Notes: generated from the letters alone by a model not told the origin. Shown: positions 1 through 14,845, counted from the first letter of the stretch. The stretch: 64,000 nt of DNA from Serratia bockelmannii (GCF_008011855.1 NZ_VOUX01000008.1:1-64000); one strand, 5' to 3'. Made by a program: numbers and translations.

Positions 1-12
1 GTTCCCGGTCAG

Positions 13-90
13 TGGAGGCGCATTATAGGGAGTTCTCGGCGGGCCGCAACCCCTAAATGCAAAAAACTTTTCAAGCGCGGATTTTTTCGG
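13..90 (-). promoter_or_regulatory. rRNA operon P1-type promoter reading out of the left edge
   Basis: On the minus strand a TATAAT -10 (plus positions 22-27) follows a TTGCGG -35 element (44-49) with a 16-bp spacer, the short spacing typical of rrn P1. The stretch CTCCCTATAATGCGCC and the following CCACTGAC match the E. coli rrn P1 core and discriminator closely. A- and T-tracts at 59-90 resemble an UP element. In E. coli hemG is followed directly by rrsA, so a 16S rRNA gene is expected just left of position 1. That gene itself is not in the window. Confidence 0.85.
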
Positions 91-118
91 CAAAACGCTG
101 GCCAAACCCGCGTTTTTG

Positions 119-652
119 TCACTTTTCGTACTGGATCTGGCTAAATTCCTGGGCAAAGCGGTCGACCTGTTGCCAATCTGTGTACTCCACTTCCTTACTG
201 GTATCCGTTTCACCGCCCGTCATACGCATAATGAATTGAATCATGATGCGATCGAACCAGCGATAGCGCGGATAACGCAATGCGCCGGCAAACACCGCGC
301 ACTGTTTTGGCTGCCACGGCGAAGCCAACAGGAACTTGCGGGTATAGGCGTTGGTTTGTGGCGAACGCTTTTCCGGTTTGCGCGCGGTCAGGTTGACGGC
401 AAAGAATGCGCTCGGCATCCGATTCAACTGCTCAGCATGACGCTTGACAAATTTATCCAGCGCCGGGTTAAAGTGCCCGTAACGGATAGAAGCGCCGATC
501 ATCACCTGCTGATACTGGTTAAGATCGACCTGTTCTGCCTGCAGCAGATCGATCACCTCACAACGCAGCGTGTCCTGCAACTTGCTTGCTATATAAGAAG
601 CGATAGCACGTGTTTGCCCGTCACGGCTCGAATAAAGTATCAATGCCTTCAT
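119..652 (-). CDS. hemG: Menaquinone-dependent protoporphyrinogen IX dehydrogenase HemG
   Basis: HemG is a flavodoxin-like FMN protein that oxidises protoporphyrinogen IX to protoporphyrin IX, passing electrons to the quinone pool, in the penultimate step of haem synthesis. The 177-residue product has the flavodoxin phosphate-binding loop near the N-terminus ([12 protein letters not shown], about residues 7-18) and is close to the 181 residues of E. coli HemG. It is the last gene of a minus-strand series pepQ-yigZ-trkH-hemG and starts 21 bp after the trkH stop. The gene ends about 90 bp before the rrn P1 promoter, as in E. coli. The family's long loop lies in the C-terminal half. Identification is firm. 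Confidence 0.95.
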   Translation of the reverse strand: MKALILYSSRDGQTRAIASYIASKLQDTLRCEVIDLLQAEQVDLNQYQQVMIGASIRYGHFNPALDKFVKRHAEQLNRMPSAFFAVNLTARKPEKRSPQTNAYTRKFLLASPWQPKQCAVFAGALRYPRYRWFDRIMIQFIMRMTGGETDTSKEVEYTDWQQVDRFAQEFSQIQYEK

Positions 653-673
653 GGCCTACTCCTTATATCAGGC

Positions 674-2125
674 TTACTCACGCCAGAAGGTTGGCGTGAA
701 CAGCACCAGCAATGTAAACACTTCCAGGCGCCCGAACAGCATCGTCACCACCAGGACCCACTTGGCCGCCGCCGGCATCGTGGTGAAGTTATCCGCCACT
801 ACGCCCAGACCGGGGCCGAGGTTATTGAGCGTTGCCGTCACTGCGGCGAACGCGGAAAAGTCGTCAACGCCGGTGGCAATGATCGCCAGCATGCTGACGA
901 TAAACACCAGCGCATAAGCAGAGAAGAATCCCCACACCGCCTCCAGAATGCGTTCCGGCAGCGCACGGTTGCCCAATTTGATGGTATAGACCGCGTTGGG
1001 GTGCACCAGCCTTTTCAACTCGCGCGAACCTTGCAGGTACAGAAGCAGGATACGGATCACCTTCAGGCCGCCGCCGGTCGAGCCGGCGCAACCGCCGATG
1101 AACGCCGAGCACAGCAACAACATCGGCAGGAACAGCGGCCACTTGGCGATGCTGTCGGTCGTGAAACCGGCCGTAGTCGCCATCGATACCACCTGGAAGA
1201 ACGCCTGATTGAGCGTTTCCATACCGCTCTTATAGACGCCATGTCCCCAGAGCACCAACGTACACACCACCACCAGCGTCAACTGAACGAAGATAAACAT
1301 GCGGAATTCAGGATCGCGCCCATACACCTTCAGGCTGCGGCCGCTCAGCAAAGCGAAGTGCAGGCCGTAGTTACAGCCGGAAATCAGCAGGAACACGGCG
1401 ATGATGGTGTTGATGGTCGGGCTGGCGTAATAACCGATACTGGCGTCGTGGGTAGAAAAACCGCCGATGGCGATGGTCGAGAAACTGTGGCCGATGGCAT
1501 CGAACACCGACATCCCAGCCCCCCAGAGCGCCAGCGCACAGGCGACGGTCAGCAACACATAGATTAGCCACAGGGTTTTGGCGGTTTCGGCGATGCGTGG
1601 ACGCATCTTGTTATCTTTCAGCGGCCCGGGCATTTCCGCCCGATACAGCTGCATGCCGCCGACGCCGAGTATCGGCAGTATCGCCACCGCCAACACGATG
1701 ATCCCCATGCCGCCCATCCATTGCAGCATTTGGCGATAGAAGAGAATAGCCTTCGGCAGCGAGTCCAACCCCACCAGCGTCGTCGCACCGGTGGTCGTCA
1801 ATCCCGAGAAGGATTCAAAGAAGGCGTCGGTCAGCGACAAATTGGGCCGTTCCGAAAACAGGAACGGCAATGCCCCCACGCTGCCCAGCACGGTCCAGAA
1901 CAGCACGACGATCAGGAAGCCTTCACGCGGCTTCAGCTCGTGTTTTTGCTTGCGGTTCGGCCACCACAGCATCAGCCCGATGGTCAGCGCCACGAAGAAC
2001 GTTTGGCTGAACGCGCGCCCCGCCCCATCGCGATAAATCAATGCCACCAGGCCGGGAATAAACATCGTCCCGGAGAACAGGATGACCAGCAGACCAACGA
2101 TACGGGTTATGGCGCGAAAATGCAT
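674..2125 (-). CDS. trkH: Trk system potassium uptake membrane protein TrkH
   Basis: TrkH is the inner-membrane channel subunit of the Trk low-affinity potassium uptake system and works with the cytoplasmic NAD-binding regulator TrkA. The 483-residue protein is hydrophobic throughout. It shows the four filter-loop motifs of the family at about residues 110-116 (TTTGATT), 217-223 (TIAIGGF), 316-322 (ATTAGFT) and 433-441 (LNNLGPGLG). Length equals the E. coli protein. It lies between yigZ (35 bp upstream) and hemG (21 bp downstream) on the same strand, so these genes are probably co-transcribed. trkA is not in the window. Confidence 0.97.
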   Translation of the reverse strand: MHFRAITRIVGLLVILFSGTMFIPGLVALIYRDGAGRAFSQTFFVALTIGLMLWWPNRKQKHELKPREGFLIVVLFWTVLGSVGALPFLFSERPNLSLTDAFFESFSGLTTTGATTLVGLDSLPKAILFYRQMLQWMGGMGIIVLAVAILPILGVGGMQLYRAEMPGPLKDNKMRPRIAETAKTLWLIYVLLTVACALALWGAGMSVFDAIGHSFSTIAIGGFSTHDASIGYYASPTINTIIAVFLLISGCNYGLHFALLSGRSLKVYGRDPEFRMFIFVQLTLVVVCTLVLWGHGVYKSGMETLNQAFFQVVSMATTAGFTTDSIAKWPLFLPMLLLCSAFIGGCAGSTGGGLKVIRILLLYLQGSRELKRLVHPNAVYTIKLGNRALPERILEAVWGFFSAYALVFIVSMLAIIATGVDDFSAFAAVTATLNNLGPGLGVVADNFTTMPAAAKWVLVVTMLFGRLEVFTLLVLFTPTFWRE

Positions 2126-2160
2126 TTCAGCACGATCCTTAGCAATTCAATTGGGAGGAA

Positions 2161-2775
2161 TTATTGCGAAATGGGGGTTAATTGCAAATTACCGCGACTG
2201 AGATCACGCAATTTATTCCCAAACAGCTCGACCTCGGTGGCCGGCAACGCCAGATGCAGCACGACGGCGGCACCGTATTCGCCCTGCAGGATCCGACCTG
2301 CGGTTTGCTGCAGCAAGTTCTCCACCATCGCCAACTGCGCATAGTCGCACTGCAAGATATATTCGGCTTCCGGCACCTTTTCTACCAACACCAGCTGCTT
2401 CAACGCCTGTTGAACACCGTTGCCATAAGCTTTCACCAGCCCGCCGGTGCCCAACTTGACGCCGCCATAGTAACGAACGACCACGGCGGTCACTTCGCCG
2501 ATACCGCTGCCCATCAGCTGCGCGAGGATCGGTTTGCCAGCGGTGCCCGACGGTTCTCCATCGTCGGAGAACCCCAGCTGCTGTGAGTCATCGGGGCTAC
2601 CGGCGACGAAGGCCCAACAATGGTGCCGCGCCGCCGGGTGCTCATCCCGCACTTGCTGAATAAACGCCTTTGCCGCTTCTACCCCGCTGGTTGGCGCCAG
2701 CAGGGTGATAAAACGGCTCTTCTTTATTTCTTCGGTAAAGCGGGTTGCTTCCGCCGGTATCGGGTACGGCCGCAT
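2161..2775 (-). CDS. yigZ: YigZ/IMPACT family protein
   Basis: The 204-residue product belongs to the YigZ/IMPACT (UPF0029) family, a two-domain protein related to eukaryotic IMPACT, a regulator of translation stress signalling; the bacterial role is not settled. The conserved segment GEPSGTAGKPIL and the following VVVRYYGGVKLGTGGLVKAY (about residues 75-115) are the family hallmark. Its ATG shares one base with the pepQ stop (TGATG), so it is translationally coupled to pepQ. Length matches E. coli YigZ (204-205 residues). Confidence 0.92.
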   Translation of the reverse strand: MRPYPIPAEATRFTEEIKKSRFITLLAPTSGVEAAKAFIQQVRDEHPAARHHCWAFVAGSPDDSQQLGFSDDGEPSGTAGKPILAQLMGSGIGEVTAVVVRYYGGVKLGTGGLVKAYGNGVQQALKQLVLVEKVPEAEYILQCDYAQLAMVENLLQQTAGRILQGEYGAAVVLHLALPATEVELFGNKLRDLSRGNLQLTPISQ

Positions 2776-4106
2776 CAGGCCAGGTTCAGATCGCGCGTCA
2801 TGTTCTCGATACGCTTTTCATGGATCACGATGTTGTCTTCGATGCGAATACCGCCATACGGTTTCAGCGCATCGATGCGATCCCAGGCGAAGTGCTGCTT
2901 GAACTCACCGCTGCGCCACGGCGCCAACAGAGATTCGATGAAGTACAGACCCGGCTCGATGGTCAACACCATGCCCGGCTGCAACACGCGGGTACAACGC
3001 AGGAACGGATACTTGGACGGCGCCGCCAGATGGGTGCCTTGCTCGTCCTGCATAAAGCCTGCGGCGTCGTGCACCTGCAGGCCCAGCGGGTGCCCCAGCC
3101 CGTGCGGCAGGAACGGCGTGGTGATGCCCGTTTCAACCATCGCCTCTTCGCTGAGGCCATTCACCAGTTTGTGATTCTTGAGCAACTTGGCGATGCGCTG
3201 GTGCATCTGCACATGGTAGTCGGTATAGCGCACGCCGGTTTTAATGGTGTCGATCAGCGCCAGCTGTTCACTATTGAGATCTTTCACCAGATGAGCGAAC
3301 TCGCTGCCGCTTTGCGCCGCATAGGTACGCGTCAGATCGGCGGCGTAGCCGTTATATTCCGCCCCGGCGTCGATCAGAAAACTCAGGGACTCGGCCGGCG
3401 GCTGATGATCCAGCTTGGTGTAGTGCAGTACCGAAGCGTGCTCGTTCAACGCCACGATGTTGTCGTAAGGCACATCGGTATCGCGGTGGCCGGTCGCCGT
3501 CAGGTAGGCCAGATTGATGTCGAATTCGCTCATGCCGGAGAGGAAGGCCTCATGCGCGGCACGATGGCCGGTTACCGCCGTCTTCTGCGCTTCGCGCATG
3601 CAGGCCAGCTCGTAGCCGGTTTTGATCGAACGGTGGAAATCCAGGTAGTTCAGCACCGCTTTCGGGTTGATGTTCTCAGAAGGGATGCCGAGATCGCGGG
3701 CGCGCTGTTGGGCATAACCGATATAGCCGACGCGCTCGCGCTGCGGCGGAAGCTGCTGGGCGATGGCGTCGGCGTTGGCCAGCGGCATCAATTCAAGGGA
3801 TTTGGTCCAGAAACTGTCCGGCAGCGGCTCTACGCTGTGCCAGTAGTCAACCGGGGAGTAGAACCACAGCTTCGGCTTGTTGACACCGTCGATCCACAAC
3901 CAGCAGTTCGGCACCGACGTCACCGGCACCCAGGCTTTGAAATGCGCGTTCACTTTGAACGGATAGCTATGGTCGTCCAAAAATACCTTTTGCAGTTCCC
4001 CGGAGTGAATCAGCAGCGCATCCAACTTGTTGCGCTCCAGCACTTCGCGCGCGCGTTTTTGCAGCTCTGCTAGGTGGTCGTTATACAAAGAAGCCAGCGT
4101 TTCCAT
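2775..4106 (-). CDS. pepQ: Xaa-Pro dipeptidase PepQ (prolidase)
   Basis: PepQ hydrolyses dipeptides with C-terminal proline and is a cytoplasmic binuclear metal (usually Mn) enzyme of the M24 pita-bread family. Metal-ligand motifs are visible in order: the two aspartates of [18 protein letters not shown], the histidine of [15 protein letters not shown], the glutamate of IEPGLYF and the glutamate of [11 protein letters not shown]. The start at 4106 gives 443 residues beginning [11 protein letters not shown], the E. coli length. An in-frame start at 4202 would add 32 residues unlike the family and was not used. It heads the pepQ-yigZ-trkH-hemG series. In E. coli it is divergent from fadB, but here an MFS gene lies between them. 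Confidence 0.95.
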   Translation of the reverse strand: METLASLYNDHLAELQKRAREVLERNKLDALLIHSGELQKVFLDDHSYPFKVNAHFKAWVPVTSVPNCWLWIDGVNKPKLWFYSPVDYWHSVEPLPDSFWTKSLELMPLANADAIAQQLPPQRERVGYIGYAQQRARDLGIPSENINPKAVLNYLDFHRSIKTGYELACMREAQKTAVTGHRAAHEAFLSGMSEFDINLAYLTATGHRDTDVPYDNIVALNEHASVLHYTKLDHQPPAESLSFLIDAGAEYNGYAADLTRTYAAQSGSEFAHLVKDLNSEQLALIDTIKTGVRYTDYHVQMHQRIAKLLKNHKLVNGLSEEAMVETGITTPFLPHGLGHPLGLQVHDAAGFMQDEQGTHLAAPSKYPFLRCTRVLQPGMVLTIEPGLYFIESLLAPWRSGEFKQHFAWDRIDALKPYGGIRIEDNIVIHEKRIENMTRDLNLA

Positions 4107-4218
4107 CACAGTACCCTTATGCCTTAGCACGAAAGAAGTCATCTTAACACAGCGCTCCGACGCTCCAACCTCATCGCGTTGGGCATGCGGAGCAGCTCGC
4201 AATTCCCTGCAAATGCCG

Positions 4219-5415
4219 TTACATCCGCAGCTTAACCATTAACCAGCCGCCCAAACCGAGCAGCGCTATCGCCAGCGCCCACAGGCCATGGTGTTCCAAC
4301 AACACCGCACCGGCCGCGGCGACGCCCGCCAGACACTGCTGCAGAAAGCCGCACAGCGCCATCGCATAGGCACCATACTCTTTGGCATCGCTGACCGCCA
4401 TCGCCATGCTGTTGGGAAACAGCACCGCCTGGCCAAAAATGGTCAGGCAATACAGCGCAATGAACAGCGCCATACCGGAAAGGCCGGCCAGGACGCCGCT
4501 CCACCACAGCAGCAGGATCGCCGCCGTCGCCAGCGCCACGATGCCGCTGCCGGCCTGCATCAGTTTTTTCCCGCCGAGACGCGCCACCGTACGGTTCACC
4601 GTCAGCGCCCCGCTGAAGTAGGCGACGCCGATCACCAGCCCCAGGGCGCCGAACGCCGTGACGTTGAGACCAAACCCCTGCTGCATGACGAACGGACTCA
4701 CTTCCTGCAGTGTCACCGTGGTGGCAAAACCCAGCCCACCGACGCAGGCCGGCCAAAAAAATCCCGGCCGCCGCAGGATGGCGAAGTAGGTGGCCGCCAT
4801 CGCCGGACGTGGCCCACGAGCGCGCCCTGCCTCCAGCGGCAGCGTCGCCATCAGCGCCAGAATGGCCAAACCGGTGGCGCCCATCAAGACGAAGCCCATC
4901 TGCCAGTGTGAATATTGGCTGAGCAGGCCGCCGACGAACTGGCCGCCGCCCAGCGCGGTGATAAAAGCGATGGAGAGCACCGACAGCCGTCGCGCCAGCT
5001 CGTCACCGCTCCAGTTATCCCGCACGATGATACGCGCGATGATCGCCGCACCGCCGGCACCCACGCCCTGCAGCGCACGCAGCGTCAGCAATTGGGCGCC
5101 GTTGCTGCACAGCGCCAACAGCCCGCTGCAGCCAATGAAAAGAAACAAAGACAGCGTCAGGGGCGCGCGGCGGCCAAAGCGATCGGCGGCCGCGCCCCAA
5201 AACAGCACCGGCAAGGCGGCGCCGATGACGAAGATTGAAATGGACAGCTCGGTGGCACGCCGGCTCATCGCCAGCTCCCGCATCACCGTTGGCAGCGAAG
5301 GCAAATACACGGTCGTCGCCATTTGCGCCATAAACACCAACAGACACGCCAGCGCCATGGTTCTGGCGGGAATGCTCCACAAGCCGCTGCGTTTAACACA
5401 AGCCGCCTTAGTCAT
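4219..5415 (-). CDS. MFS drug-resistance-type transporter (Bcr/CflA-like)
   Basis: This is a 398-residue major facilitator with twelve predicted membrane segments, most like the DHA1 Bcr/CflA/EmrD multidrug exporters. The loop between segments 2 and 3 carries the MFS motif ([13 protein letters not shown]). The DHA-specific region is present at [20 protein letters not shown], resembling CflA/Bcr LRFVQAVGGA. The start at 5415 was chosen because GAGG lies six bases upstream; extension to 5493 would add a non-membrane leader. The gene sits between pepQ and fadB, where E. coli has none, so it is an accessory insertion. Substrate cannot be told from sequence. Confidence 0.8.
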   Translation of the reverse strand: MTKAACVKRSGLWSIPARTMALACLLVFMAQMATTVYLPSLPTVMRELAMSRRATELSISIFVIGAALPVLFWGAAADRFGRRAPLTLSLFLFIGCSGLLALCSNGAQLLTLRALQGVGAGGAAIIARIIVRDNWSGDELARRLSVLSIAFITALGGGQFVGGLLSQYSHWQMGFVLMGATGLAILALMATLPLEAGRARGPRPAMAATYFAILRRPGFFWPACVGGLGFATTVTLQEVSPFVMQQGFGLNVTAFGALGLVIGVAYFSGALTVNRTVARLGGKKLMQAGSGIVALATAAILLLWWSGVLAGLSGMALFIALYCLTIFGQAVLFPNSMAMAVSDAKEYGAYAMALCGFLQQCLAGVAAAGAVLLEHHGLWALAIALLGLGGWLMVKLRM

Positions 5416-5607
5416 GCGTAACCTCGTCTGAATGTTCATTCGCTGCGAGCAAGTGTATGAGTGCCGACACACTCCAGCAAATGCCGATAGCACATAAAAT
5501 ATAACTTCGTTTCAAATCAAAAAACTAACTTGGCGACTTGTGATCCGACCAGCAAATATGCAATCTCTCATTTGCATATTTTTAACATAAAAACCACAAT
5601 CCTCTTC

Positions 5608-5624
5608 ATCTGGTCATACCAGAT
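5608..5624 (+). promoter_or_regulatory. FadR operator upstream of fadBA
   Basis: The 17-bp near-perfect palindrome ATCTGGTCATACCAGAT lies 24 bp before the fadB start. It matches the E. coli fadBA FadR site (ATCTGGTACGACCAGAT) except in its centre. By analogy FadR represses fadBA here until long-chain acyl-CoA releases it. Confidence 0.88.
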
Positions 5625-5648
5625 CATACGCTGATTCAGGAGATAGAC

Positions 5649-9012
<3,364 letters not shown>

Positions 9013-9084
9013 CTGTGTCTATCTTGGGATGACCGCGTCACCACTTCAAATCGCGGCATCCCGCCAAGTTTAGTTGCCGTTCTT

Positions 9085-9109
9085 CCCGCCTGTCAGGGGC
9101 GGGTTTTTT
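9085..9109 (+). terminator. Intrinsic terminator of fadBA
   Basis: CCCGCC (9085-9090) pairs with GGCGGG (9098-9103) around a 7-base loop and is followed directly by six T residues. It lies 72 bp after the fadA stop. Confidence 0.85.
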
Positions 9110-9135
9110 ATACCTGAAATTTGCCGACGCCCAAA

Positions 9136-9163
9136 TAAAAACGGGGCGACCCTCGGCCACCCC
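9136..9163 (-). terminator. Intrinsic terminator after fre
   Basis: Read on the minus strand, GGGGTGGCC and GGTCGCCCC form an imperfect stem (9143-9163 on plus) followed by a T-run that corresponds to the A-run at 9137-9141. It lies 21 bp after the fre stop, facing the fadBA terminator. Confidence 0.65.
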
Positions 9164-9184
9164 ATTCACTGCGCATCGCCTCGG

Positions 9185-9886
9185 TCAGATAAACGAAAAC
9201 GCGTCGCCAAACATATGCGCTTCCAGCGCGCCGCGCTCGGCGCAGAAACGCTCACGGGCAATTTTCGCCATCTCGAAACGCCCGGCGATGTAGATGTCGT
9301 GCTCCGCCAGCGTACCGAAATCCTGCAGCACCGCGCTGAGCACGGTGCCGCTGCGGCCGCGCCATTCGGCTTCCGGCTGCTCGACCACCGGGATCACCTT
9401 CAGATTCGGATGCTGCAACGACAGCGCTTCCAGCTCGCTCAAATCGTACAGGTGCTTCAGCTCACGCCCGCCCCAGTAGATTGAAATGTCGCGATCGGGC
9501 TGCTGCTCCAGCGCGGTCAACAAGATTGAACGCGCGTAAGAGAAACCGGTGCCGCCGGCGATCAGCACCAGCGGACGGCTGCCCTCTTCCCGCAGCCAGG
9601 CGTCGCCATGCGGCACGTCAACGGTGATCGCCTGCTCTTTCAGGATGCGATCCATCACCGCCATGGCGTACAGATTCAGCTCCGAAGCACCGATATGCAG
9701 CTCGATGTACTCTTGCTGCGTCGGGGTTGATGCCAGCGAGAACGGGCGCTTGTCGCGCTCGTCCATCACCACCATCAGATATTGCCCTGCCTTGAAAGAA
9801 AACGGCTGCTCGGGCACCAGACGTACCCGATAAACCGTATCGGTAATGGCCTCTACCGAGGTCACTTTACAGCTCAATATTGTCAT
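9185..9886 (-). CDS. fre: NAD(P)H-flavin reductase Fre
   Basis: Fre reduces free FMN, FAD or riboflavin with NAD(P)H and supplies reduced flavin for other enzymes and for iron reduction. In E. coli it has also been linked to the UbiD/UbiX prenyl-flavin context by gene position. The flavin-binding motif RPFSLAS and the nucleotide-binding segment [14 protein letters not shown] are present, followed by the C-terminal [14 protein letters not shown] region. The start at 9886 gives 233 residues ([13 protein letters not shown]), equal to E. coli Fre. It follows ubiD by 50 bp on the same strand, as in E. coli. Confidence 0.96.
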   Translation of the reverse strand: MTILSCKVTSVEAITDTVYRVRLVPEQPFSFKAGQYLMVVMDERDKRPFSLASTPTQQEYIELHIGASELNLYAMAVMDRILKEQAITVDVPHGDAWLREEGSRPLVLIAGGTGFSYARSILLTALEQQPDRDISIYWGGRELKHLYDLSELEALSLQHPNLKVIPVVEQPEAEWRGRSGTVLSAVLQDFGTLAEHDIYIAGRFEMAKIARERFCAERGALEAHMFGDAFSFI

Positions 9887-9936
9887 GCGTTCCCTCTGTC
9901 GGGTCATCAATGCAAAGCTGAGAACAGGGCCTGACG

Positions 9937-11433
9937 CTACAGCGTCGGTTCCCTGTCACTGAAGATTGCGAGCTCATCCCAGATTTCGTCGACGCGCGCA
10001 CGTACCTTTTCATCCATCTGAATCGGACGGCCCCATTCGCGATCGGTTTCACCCGGCCATTTATTGGTGGCGTCCAGCCCCATCTTCGAACCCAGACCGG
10101 AAACCGGCGAGGCGAAGTCCAGATAGTCGATCGGCGTATTCTCCACCAGAACGGTATCCCTTGCCGGATCCATTCGTGTGGTGATCGCCCAAATTACGTC
10201 GTTCCAGTCGCGCGCATTGACGTCGTCATCGCAGACGATAACAAATTTGGTGTACATAAACTGCCGCAGGAACGACCAGACGCCCATCATCACGCGTTTC
10301 GCATGGCCGGCGTACTGTTTTTTCATGGTCACTACCGCCAGGCGGTACGAGCACCCTTCCGGTGGCAGATAGAAATCGACGATTTCCGGGAACTGTTTTT
10401 GCAGGATCGGCACGAACACTTCATTCAGCGCCACGCCCAGGATCGCCGGCTCATCCGGCGGGCGGCCGGTATAGGTCGAGTGGTAGATCGCGTTGCGACG
10501 CTGGGTGATGTGCGTGATGGTAAATACCGGGAACTGGTCGATTTCATTGTAGTAACCGGTGTGGTCGCCGTAGGGGCCTTCCGGCGCCATTTCACCCGGC
10601 TCGATATAGCCTTCCAGCACGATTTCGGCGCTGGCTGGCACTTCCAGATCGTTGGAAAGACACTTGACCACTTCGGTTTTATTGCCGCGCAGCAGCCCGG
10701 CAAAGGCATATTCAGACAGGGTATCCGGCACCGGCGTGACCGCACCGAGGATAGTGGCGGGATCGGCACCCAGCGCCACCGCAACCGGGAAACGCTCGCC
10801 GGGGTGCGCCTGGCACCACTCCTGATAATCCAGCGCGCCGCCGCGATGCGACAGCCAGCGCATGATCACTTTATTCTTGCCCAGCACCTGCTGACGATAG
10901 ATGCCGAGGTTTTGCCGTTCCTTATGCGGGCCACGGGTCACCGTCAGCCCCCAGGTGATCAGCGGCGCGGCGTCTTCCGGCCAGCAGTGCATCACCGGAA
11001 TACGGCCCAGATCGACATCCTCACCCTGCCATACCTGCTCCTGACAAGGCGCGGACCCCAGCACCTTGGTCGGCATGTTCAGCACTTGCTTGAACTTCGG
11101 CATTTTGTCGAACAGATCGCGGAAGCCTTTCGGTGGCTCCGGTTCTTTGAGAAACGCCAGCAGTTTGCCGACTTCGCGCAGCGCGCTGATGTCTTCCTGC
11201 CCCATGCCCATCGCCACGCGATTGGCGGTGCCGAACAGGTTGCACAGCACCGGCATGTCGTACCCTTTCGGGTTTTCAAACAGCAATGCCGGGCCGCCTG
11301 CCCGCAGGGTGCGATCGGCAATCTCCGTCATTTCCAGGTAAGGATCGATCGGCTGGCTGATGCGTTTTAGTTCCCCTCTCTTCTCCAGCAACGAGAGGAA
11401 ATCGCGTAAGTCACGGTATTTCATGCTGATCAT
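9937..11433 (-). CDS. ubiD: 4-hydroxy-3-polyprenylbenzoate decarboxylase UbiD
   Basis: UbiD removes the carboxyl group of 4-hydroxy-3-octaprenylbenzoate in ubiquinone synthesis using prenylated FMN made by UbiX. The 498-residue product aligns over its length with E. coli UbiD (497), including [26 protein letters not shown] and [18 protein letters not shown]. The start at 11433 ([12 protein letters not shown]) aligns with E. coli MDAMKYNDLRDF; an ATG eight codons upstream was rejected. fre follows on the same strand. ubiX is not in the window. Confidence 0.97.
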   Translation of the reverse strand: MISMKYRDLRDFLSLLEKRGELKRISQPIDPYLEMTEIADRTLRAGGPALLFENPKGYDMPVLCNLFGTANRVAMGMGQEDISALREVGKLLAFLKEPEPPKGFRDLFDKMPKFKQVLNMPTKVLGSAPCQEQVWQGEDVDLGRIPVMHCWPEDAAPLITWGLTVTRGPHKERQNLGIYRQQVLGKNKVIMRWLSHRGGALDYQEWCQAHPGERFPVAVALGADPATILGAVTPVPDTLSEYAFAGLLRGNKTEVVKCLSNDLEVPASAEIVLEGYIEPGEMAPEGPYGDHTGYYNEIDQFPVFTITHITQRRNAIYHSTYTGRPPDEPAILGVALNEVFVPILQKQFPEIVDFYLPPEGCSYRLAVVTMKKQYAGHAKRVMMGVWSFLRQFMYTKFVIVCDDDVNARDWNDVIWAITTRMDPARDTVLVENTPIDYLDFASPVSGLGSKMGLDATNKWPGETDREWGRPIQMDEKVRARVDEIWDELAIFSDREPTL

Positions 11434-11519
11434 TATAACGGCCTGTGGGGAGGGCATTATAAGCCCTCTTCACGGTTGTTGCTGCAATTTTGTTAACGCC
11501 GCCCGCTGCCGGGTGGCTC

Positions 11520-12245
11520 TCAGCCGCAGTTGAACGGCACCAGCGCAGCCAGCGCGCGCGTATCCTGATATTCGCGCGTCTCCTCGCCATGGCGGAACAC
11601 CTTGAAGCCCTGCCCATTAGCGCTGAAGTAACGCAGCGCATTGCCTTCAACATGCAGCAGGCTGCCTTCCCGCAGCGCCACCACCGATTCGCTCGGGTTG
11701 ATCGCGCAGAACTCCGCCAGGCGCTCGTCACGGGTTTCGCCCATGTGGCCGCTGATGTGCGCGTCGATGTAATGCGGGTTGATCTGTACCGGGAACAGCC
11801 CCAGCGCCGACAGCACCACGCTGCAGCGCACCGGCATGTCATTGGTGGTGCGAATGCTCGGCGTGGCCACATTGCAACCGGCGCTCCAGCCGACGTAAGG
11901 CACTTCACGCTCGCGCACCGCGCGCTGGATAGGCACGATCAGGCCTTGCTCATGCAGCATTTGGTTCAGCAACCAGGTATTGCCGCCGCTGACCAAAATG
12001 CATTCCGCCTGCGCGATCGCCGCCGCCGGTGAAGCGGCGTGGTGGATGCTGGTGACTTCGATGCCCAGCGTTTGCGCCAGTTCCTGCGCACGCTGGTCGT
12101 AGTCGTAACGGATCAGGGCGTAAGGGATAAAGACGGCGGATTTGATGCCACGACGCGCAATCATCGCCAGCAGTTGGCTTTTAGCGTACCCCAGCAGCTC
12201 GGCTTCACCAGACAGCTTGCCGTTGCTCAACAGAAACAGCTCCAT
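11520..12245 (-). CDS. pepE: Dipeptidase E (alpha-aspartyl dipeptidase) PepE
   Basis: PepE is a cytoplasmic S51 serine peptidase that hydrolyses N-terminal aspartyl dipeptides. The 241-residue product shows the nucleophile elbow YVGWSAGCNVATPS (Ser at about residue 121), the substrate loop ILVSGGNTWLLNQML and the histidine in INPHYIDAHISG. The length matches Salmonella and E. coli PepE (229) with a slightly longer C-terminus. In E. coli pepE lies elsewhere; here it sits between ubiD (86 bp downstream) and the divergent rfaH. Probably monocistronic. Confidence 0.94.
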   Translation of the reverse strand: MELFLLSNGKLSGEAELLGYAKSQLLAMIARRGIKSAVFIPYALIRYDYDQRAQELAQTLGIEVTSIHHAASPAAAIAQAECILVSGGNTWLLNQMLHEQGLIVPIQRAVREREVPYVGWSAGCNVATPSIRTTNDMPVRCSVVLSALGLFPVQINPHYIDAHISGHMGETRDERLAEFCAINPSESVVALREGSLLHVEGNALRYFSANGQGFKVFRHGEETREYQDTRALAALVPFNCG

Positions 12246-12491
12246 TTATTTCTCCCTCGGTCGAAAACGATGAATAGCGTCACAGCCGGTAGCGCAACGC
12301 CTTGCCATACTGTGACGGTAACAAATTTTTAGCCCTCTGTTATACCAGCGCCGTATCGATAAGTGTGTGACCCCTCGCTAATAGCCGCAGATTCATAGAG
12401 ATAGGTGATGTTACACGCTGAAACTTGCATCACTATGTATCCGGAATAGCTTTTGATATGCTTACCGGCTGGCAGAAAGGCATGTGAAACT

Positions 12492-12980
12492 ATGGAATCC
12501 TGGTATCTACTTTATTGCAAACGCGGTCAGCTGTTGCGAGCGCAGGAACATCTGGAGCGGCAGCAGGTAAACTGCCTCAGCCCGATCATCACGCTGGAAA
12601 AGATCGTGCGTGGTAAGCGCATCGCGGTCAGCGAACCCCTGTTTCCCAACTATCTGTTTGTGGAGTTCGACCCGGAGCGCATTCACACCACCACCATCAG
12701 CGCTACCCGTGGCGTCAGCCACTTCGTGCGTTTCGGCACGTTGCCGAGCGTCATCCCGAGCAAGGTGATCGATGAACTGCGCACGCACGCCTGCGAAACC
12801 TATGTCGATCCGGAAACCCCACAGCCGGGGGATACTGTTCTGATCGTCGACGGCGTGTTCGAAGGGCTGCAGGCGATCTACACCGAGCCGGACGGCGAGG
12901 CGCGTTCCATGTTGTTGCTGAACCTGATCAACAAGCAGGTCAGTCAAAGCATCGACAACCGACAGTTCCAGAAGATGTAA
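12492..12980 (+). CDS. rfaH: Transcription/translation regulator RfaH
   Basis: RfaH is a NusG paralogue recruited to RNA polymerase at ops elements of long operons for LPS, capsule, toxins and conjugation. It suppresses Rho-dependent termination and couples ribosomes. The 162-residue product has the N-terminal NGN domain ([20 protein letters not shown] to about residue 100) and the C-terminal fold-switching KOW region ([18 protein letters not shown] to the end). The start at 12492 gives exactly the E. coli length. A shared bidirectional terminator separates it from hemB. No ops element was found in this window, so targets lie elsewhere. Confidence 0.96.
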   Translation: MESWYLLYCKRGQLLRAQEHLERQQVNCLSPIITLEKIVRGKRIAVSEPLFPNYLFVEFDPERIHTTTISATRGVSHFVRFGTLPSVIPSKVIDELRTHACETYVDPETPQPGDTVLIVDGVFEGLQAIYTEPDGEARSMLLLNLINKQVSQSIDNRQFQKM

Positions 12981-12983
12981 TGC

Positions 12984-13008
12984 AAAAGGCGCCCTCAGGC
13001 GCCTTTTT
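12984..13008 (+). terminator. Bidirectional terminator between rfaH and hemB
   Basis: AAAAGGCGCC (12984-12993) pairs with GGCGCCTTTTT (12998-13008) around a CTCA loop. T-runs occur on both strands, so it can end both rfaH (plus) and hemB (minus) transcripts. Confidence 0.88.
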
Positions 13009-13025
13009 GTTGGCTCACTTTGCGC

Positions 13026-14057
<1,032 letters not shown>

Positions 14058-14062
14058 CTAGC

Positions 14063-14845
14063 TCAAACCAGCCGGAATAGCCGGCGGGCGTTCTCATCGG
14101 TTTTTTGCCCCAGCCATTGCGGCTCTTCCTGTCGCCAGACGGCGACCTGATGCACGATATGGGGCAGGAAACAGGGTTCGTTGCGGCGAGATGCGGGTTT
14201 AGGCTGTAAATCCCGGGGCAACAGATAAGGGGCGTCAGTTTCCAGCAGCAGACGCTCGGCCGGGATCTGCGGCAACAGGGCACGCAATTCCAGGCCGCGC
14301 CGCTCGTCGCAGACCCAACCGGTAATCCCGATCGACAGGCCCAGCGACAGGCAGCTTGTTAATTCTTCGGCGGTGCCGGTGAAGCAGTGCACCACGGCCG
14401 CGGGCAGTTTATCCAACCACGGCGTCAGTAGCTCGGCAAAACGTGCGTGTGCGTCGCGGCAATGAAGAAACACCGGCAATGCCAACTCCGCCGCCAGCGC
14501 CAGTTGCGCAATGAACGCCGCTTCCTGCTGCTCCGGCGTCGAGAAGTTGCGGTTGAAATCCAGACCGCATTCACCGATCGCCACCACTTCTGGGCCGGCG
14601 GCCAGGGCATAAATCTGCTCGGCGCTGTGTTCATCCCAGCTGCTGGCGTTATGCGGATGCACACCGGCGGTGGACCAGCAATAGCCCGCATGCTGCTGCG
14701 CCAGTTTGGCGGCCTCGCGGCTCTCAGGCAGATCGGTGCCGGTAATCAACATCCCGGTAACACCCGCCGTGCGAGCGCGCTCCACCACGGTCTCGCGGTC
14801 TTTGGCGAATTGGCTGCTGGTGAGGTTAACGCCGATATCAAACAT
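14063..14845 (-). CDS. tatD: 3'-5' ssDNA/RNA exonuclease TatD
   Basis: TatD is a metal-dependent nuclease of the TIM-barrel hydrolase superfamily involved in oxidative DNA damage repair and RNA quality control; it is not needed for Tat export. The 260-residue protein shows the expected metal motifs [44 protein letters not shown] and [14 protein letters not shown]. The start at 14845 ([13 protein letters not shown]) matches E. coli. It is separated from tatC by a hairpin at 14865-14881, and hemB follows 14 bp downstream. Confidence 0.96.
   Translation of the reverse strand: MFDIGVNLTSSQFAKDRETVVERARTAGVTGMLITGTDLPESREAAKLAQQHAGYCWSTAGVHPHNASSWDEHSAEQIYALAAGPEVVAIGECGLDFNRNFSTPEQQEAAFIAQLALAAELALPVFLHCRDAHARFAELLTPWLDKLPAAVVHCFTGTAEELTSCLSLGLSIGITGWVCDERRGLELRALLPQIPAERLLLETDAPYLLPRDLQPKPASRRNEPCFLPHIVHQVAVWRQEEPQWLGQKTDENARRLFRLV

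Noticed and set aside
1-118. A transcribed gene at the left edge
   Set aside because: The region holds a complete rrn P1-type promoter and no coding frame with support; the rRNA gene starts outside the window.
4107-4202. Upstream start of pepQ at 4202
   Set aside because: It adds 32 residues unlike PepQ; the ATG at 4106 gives the E. coli length and sequence start.
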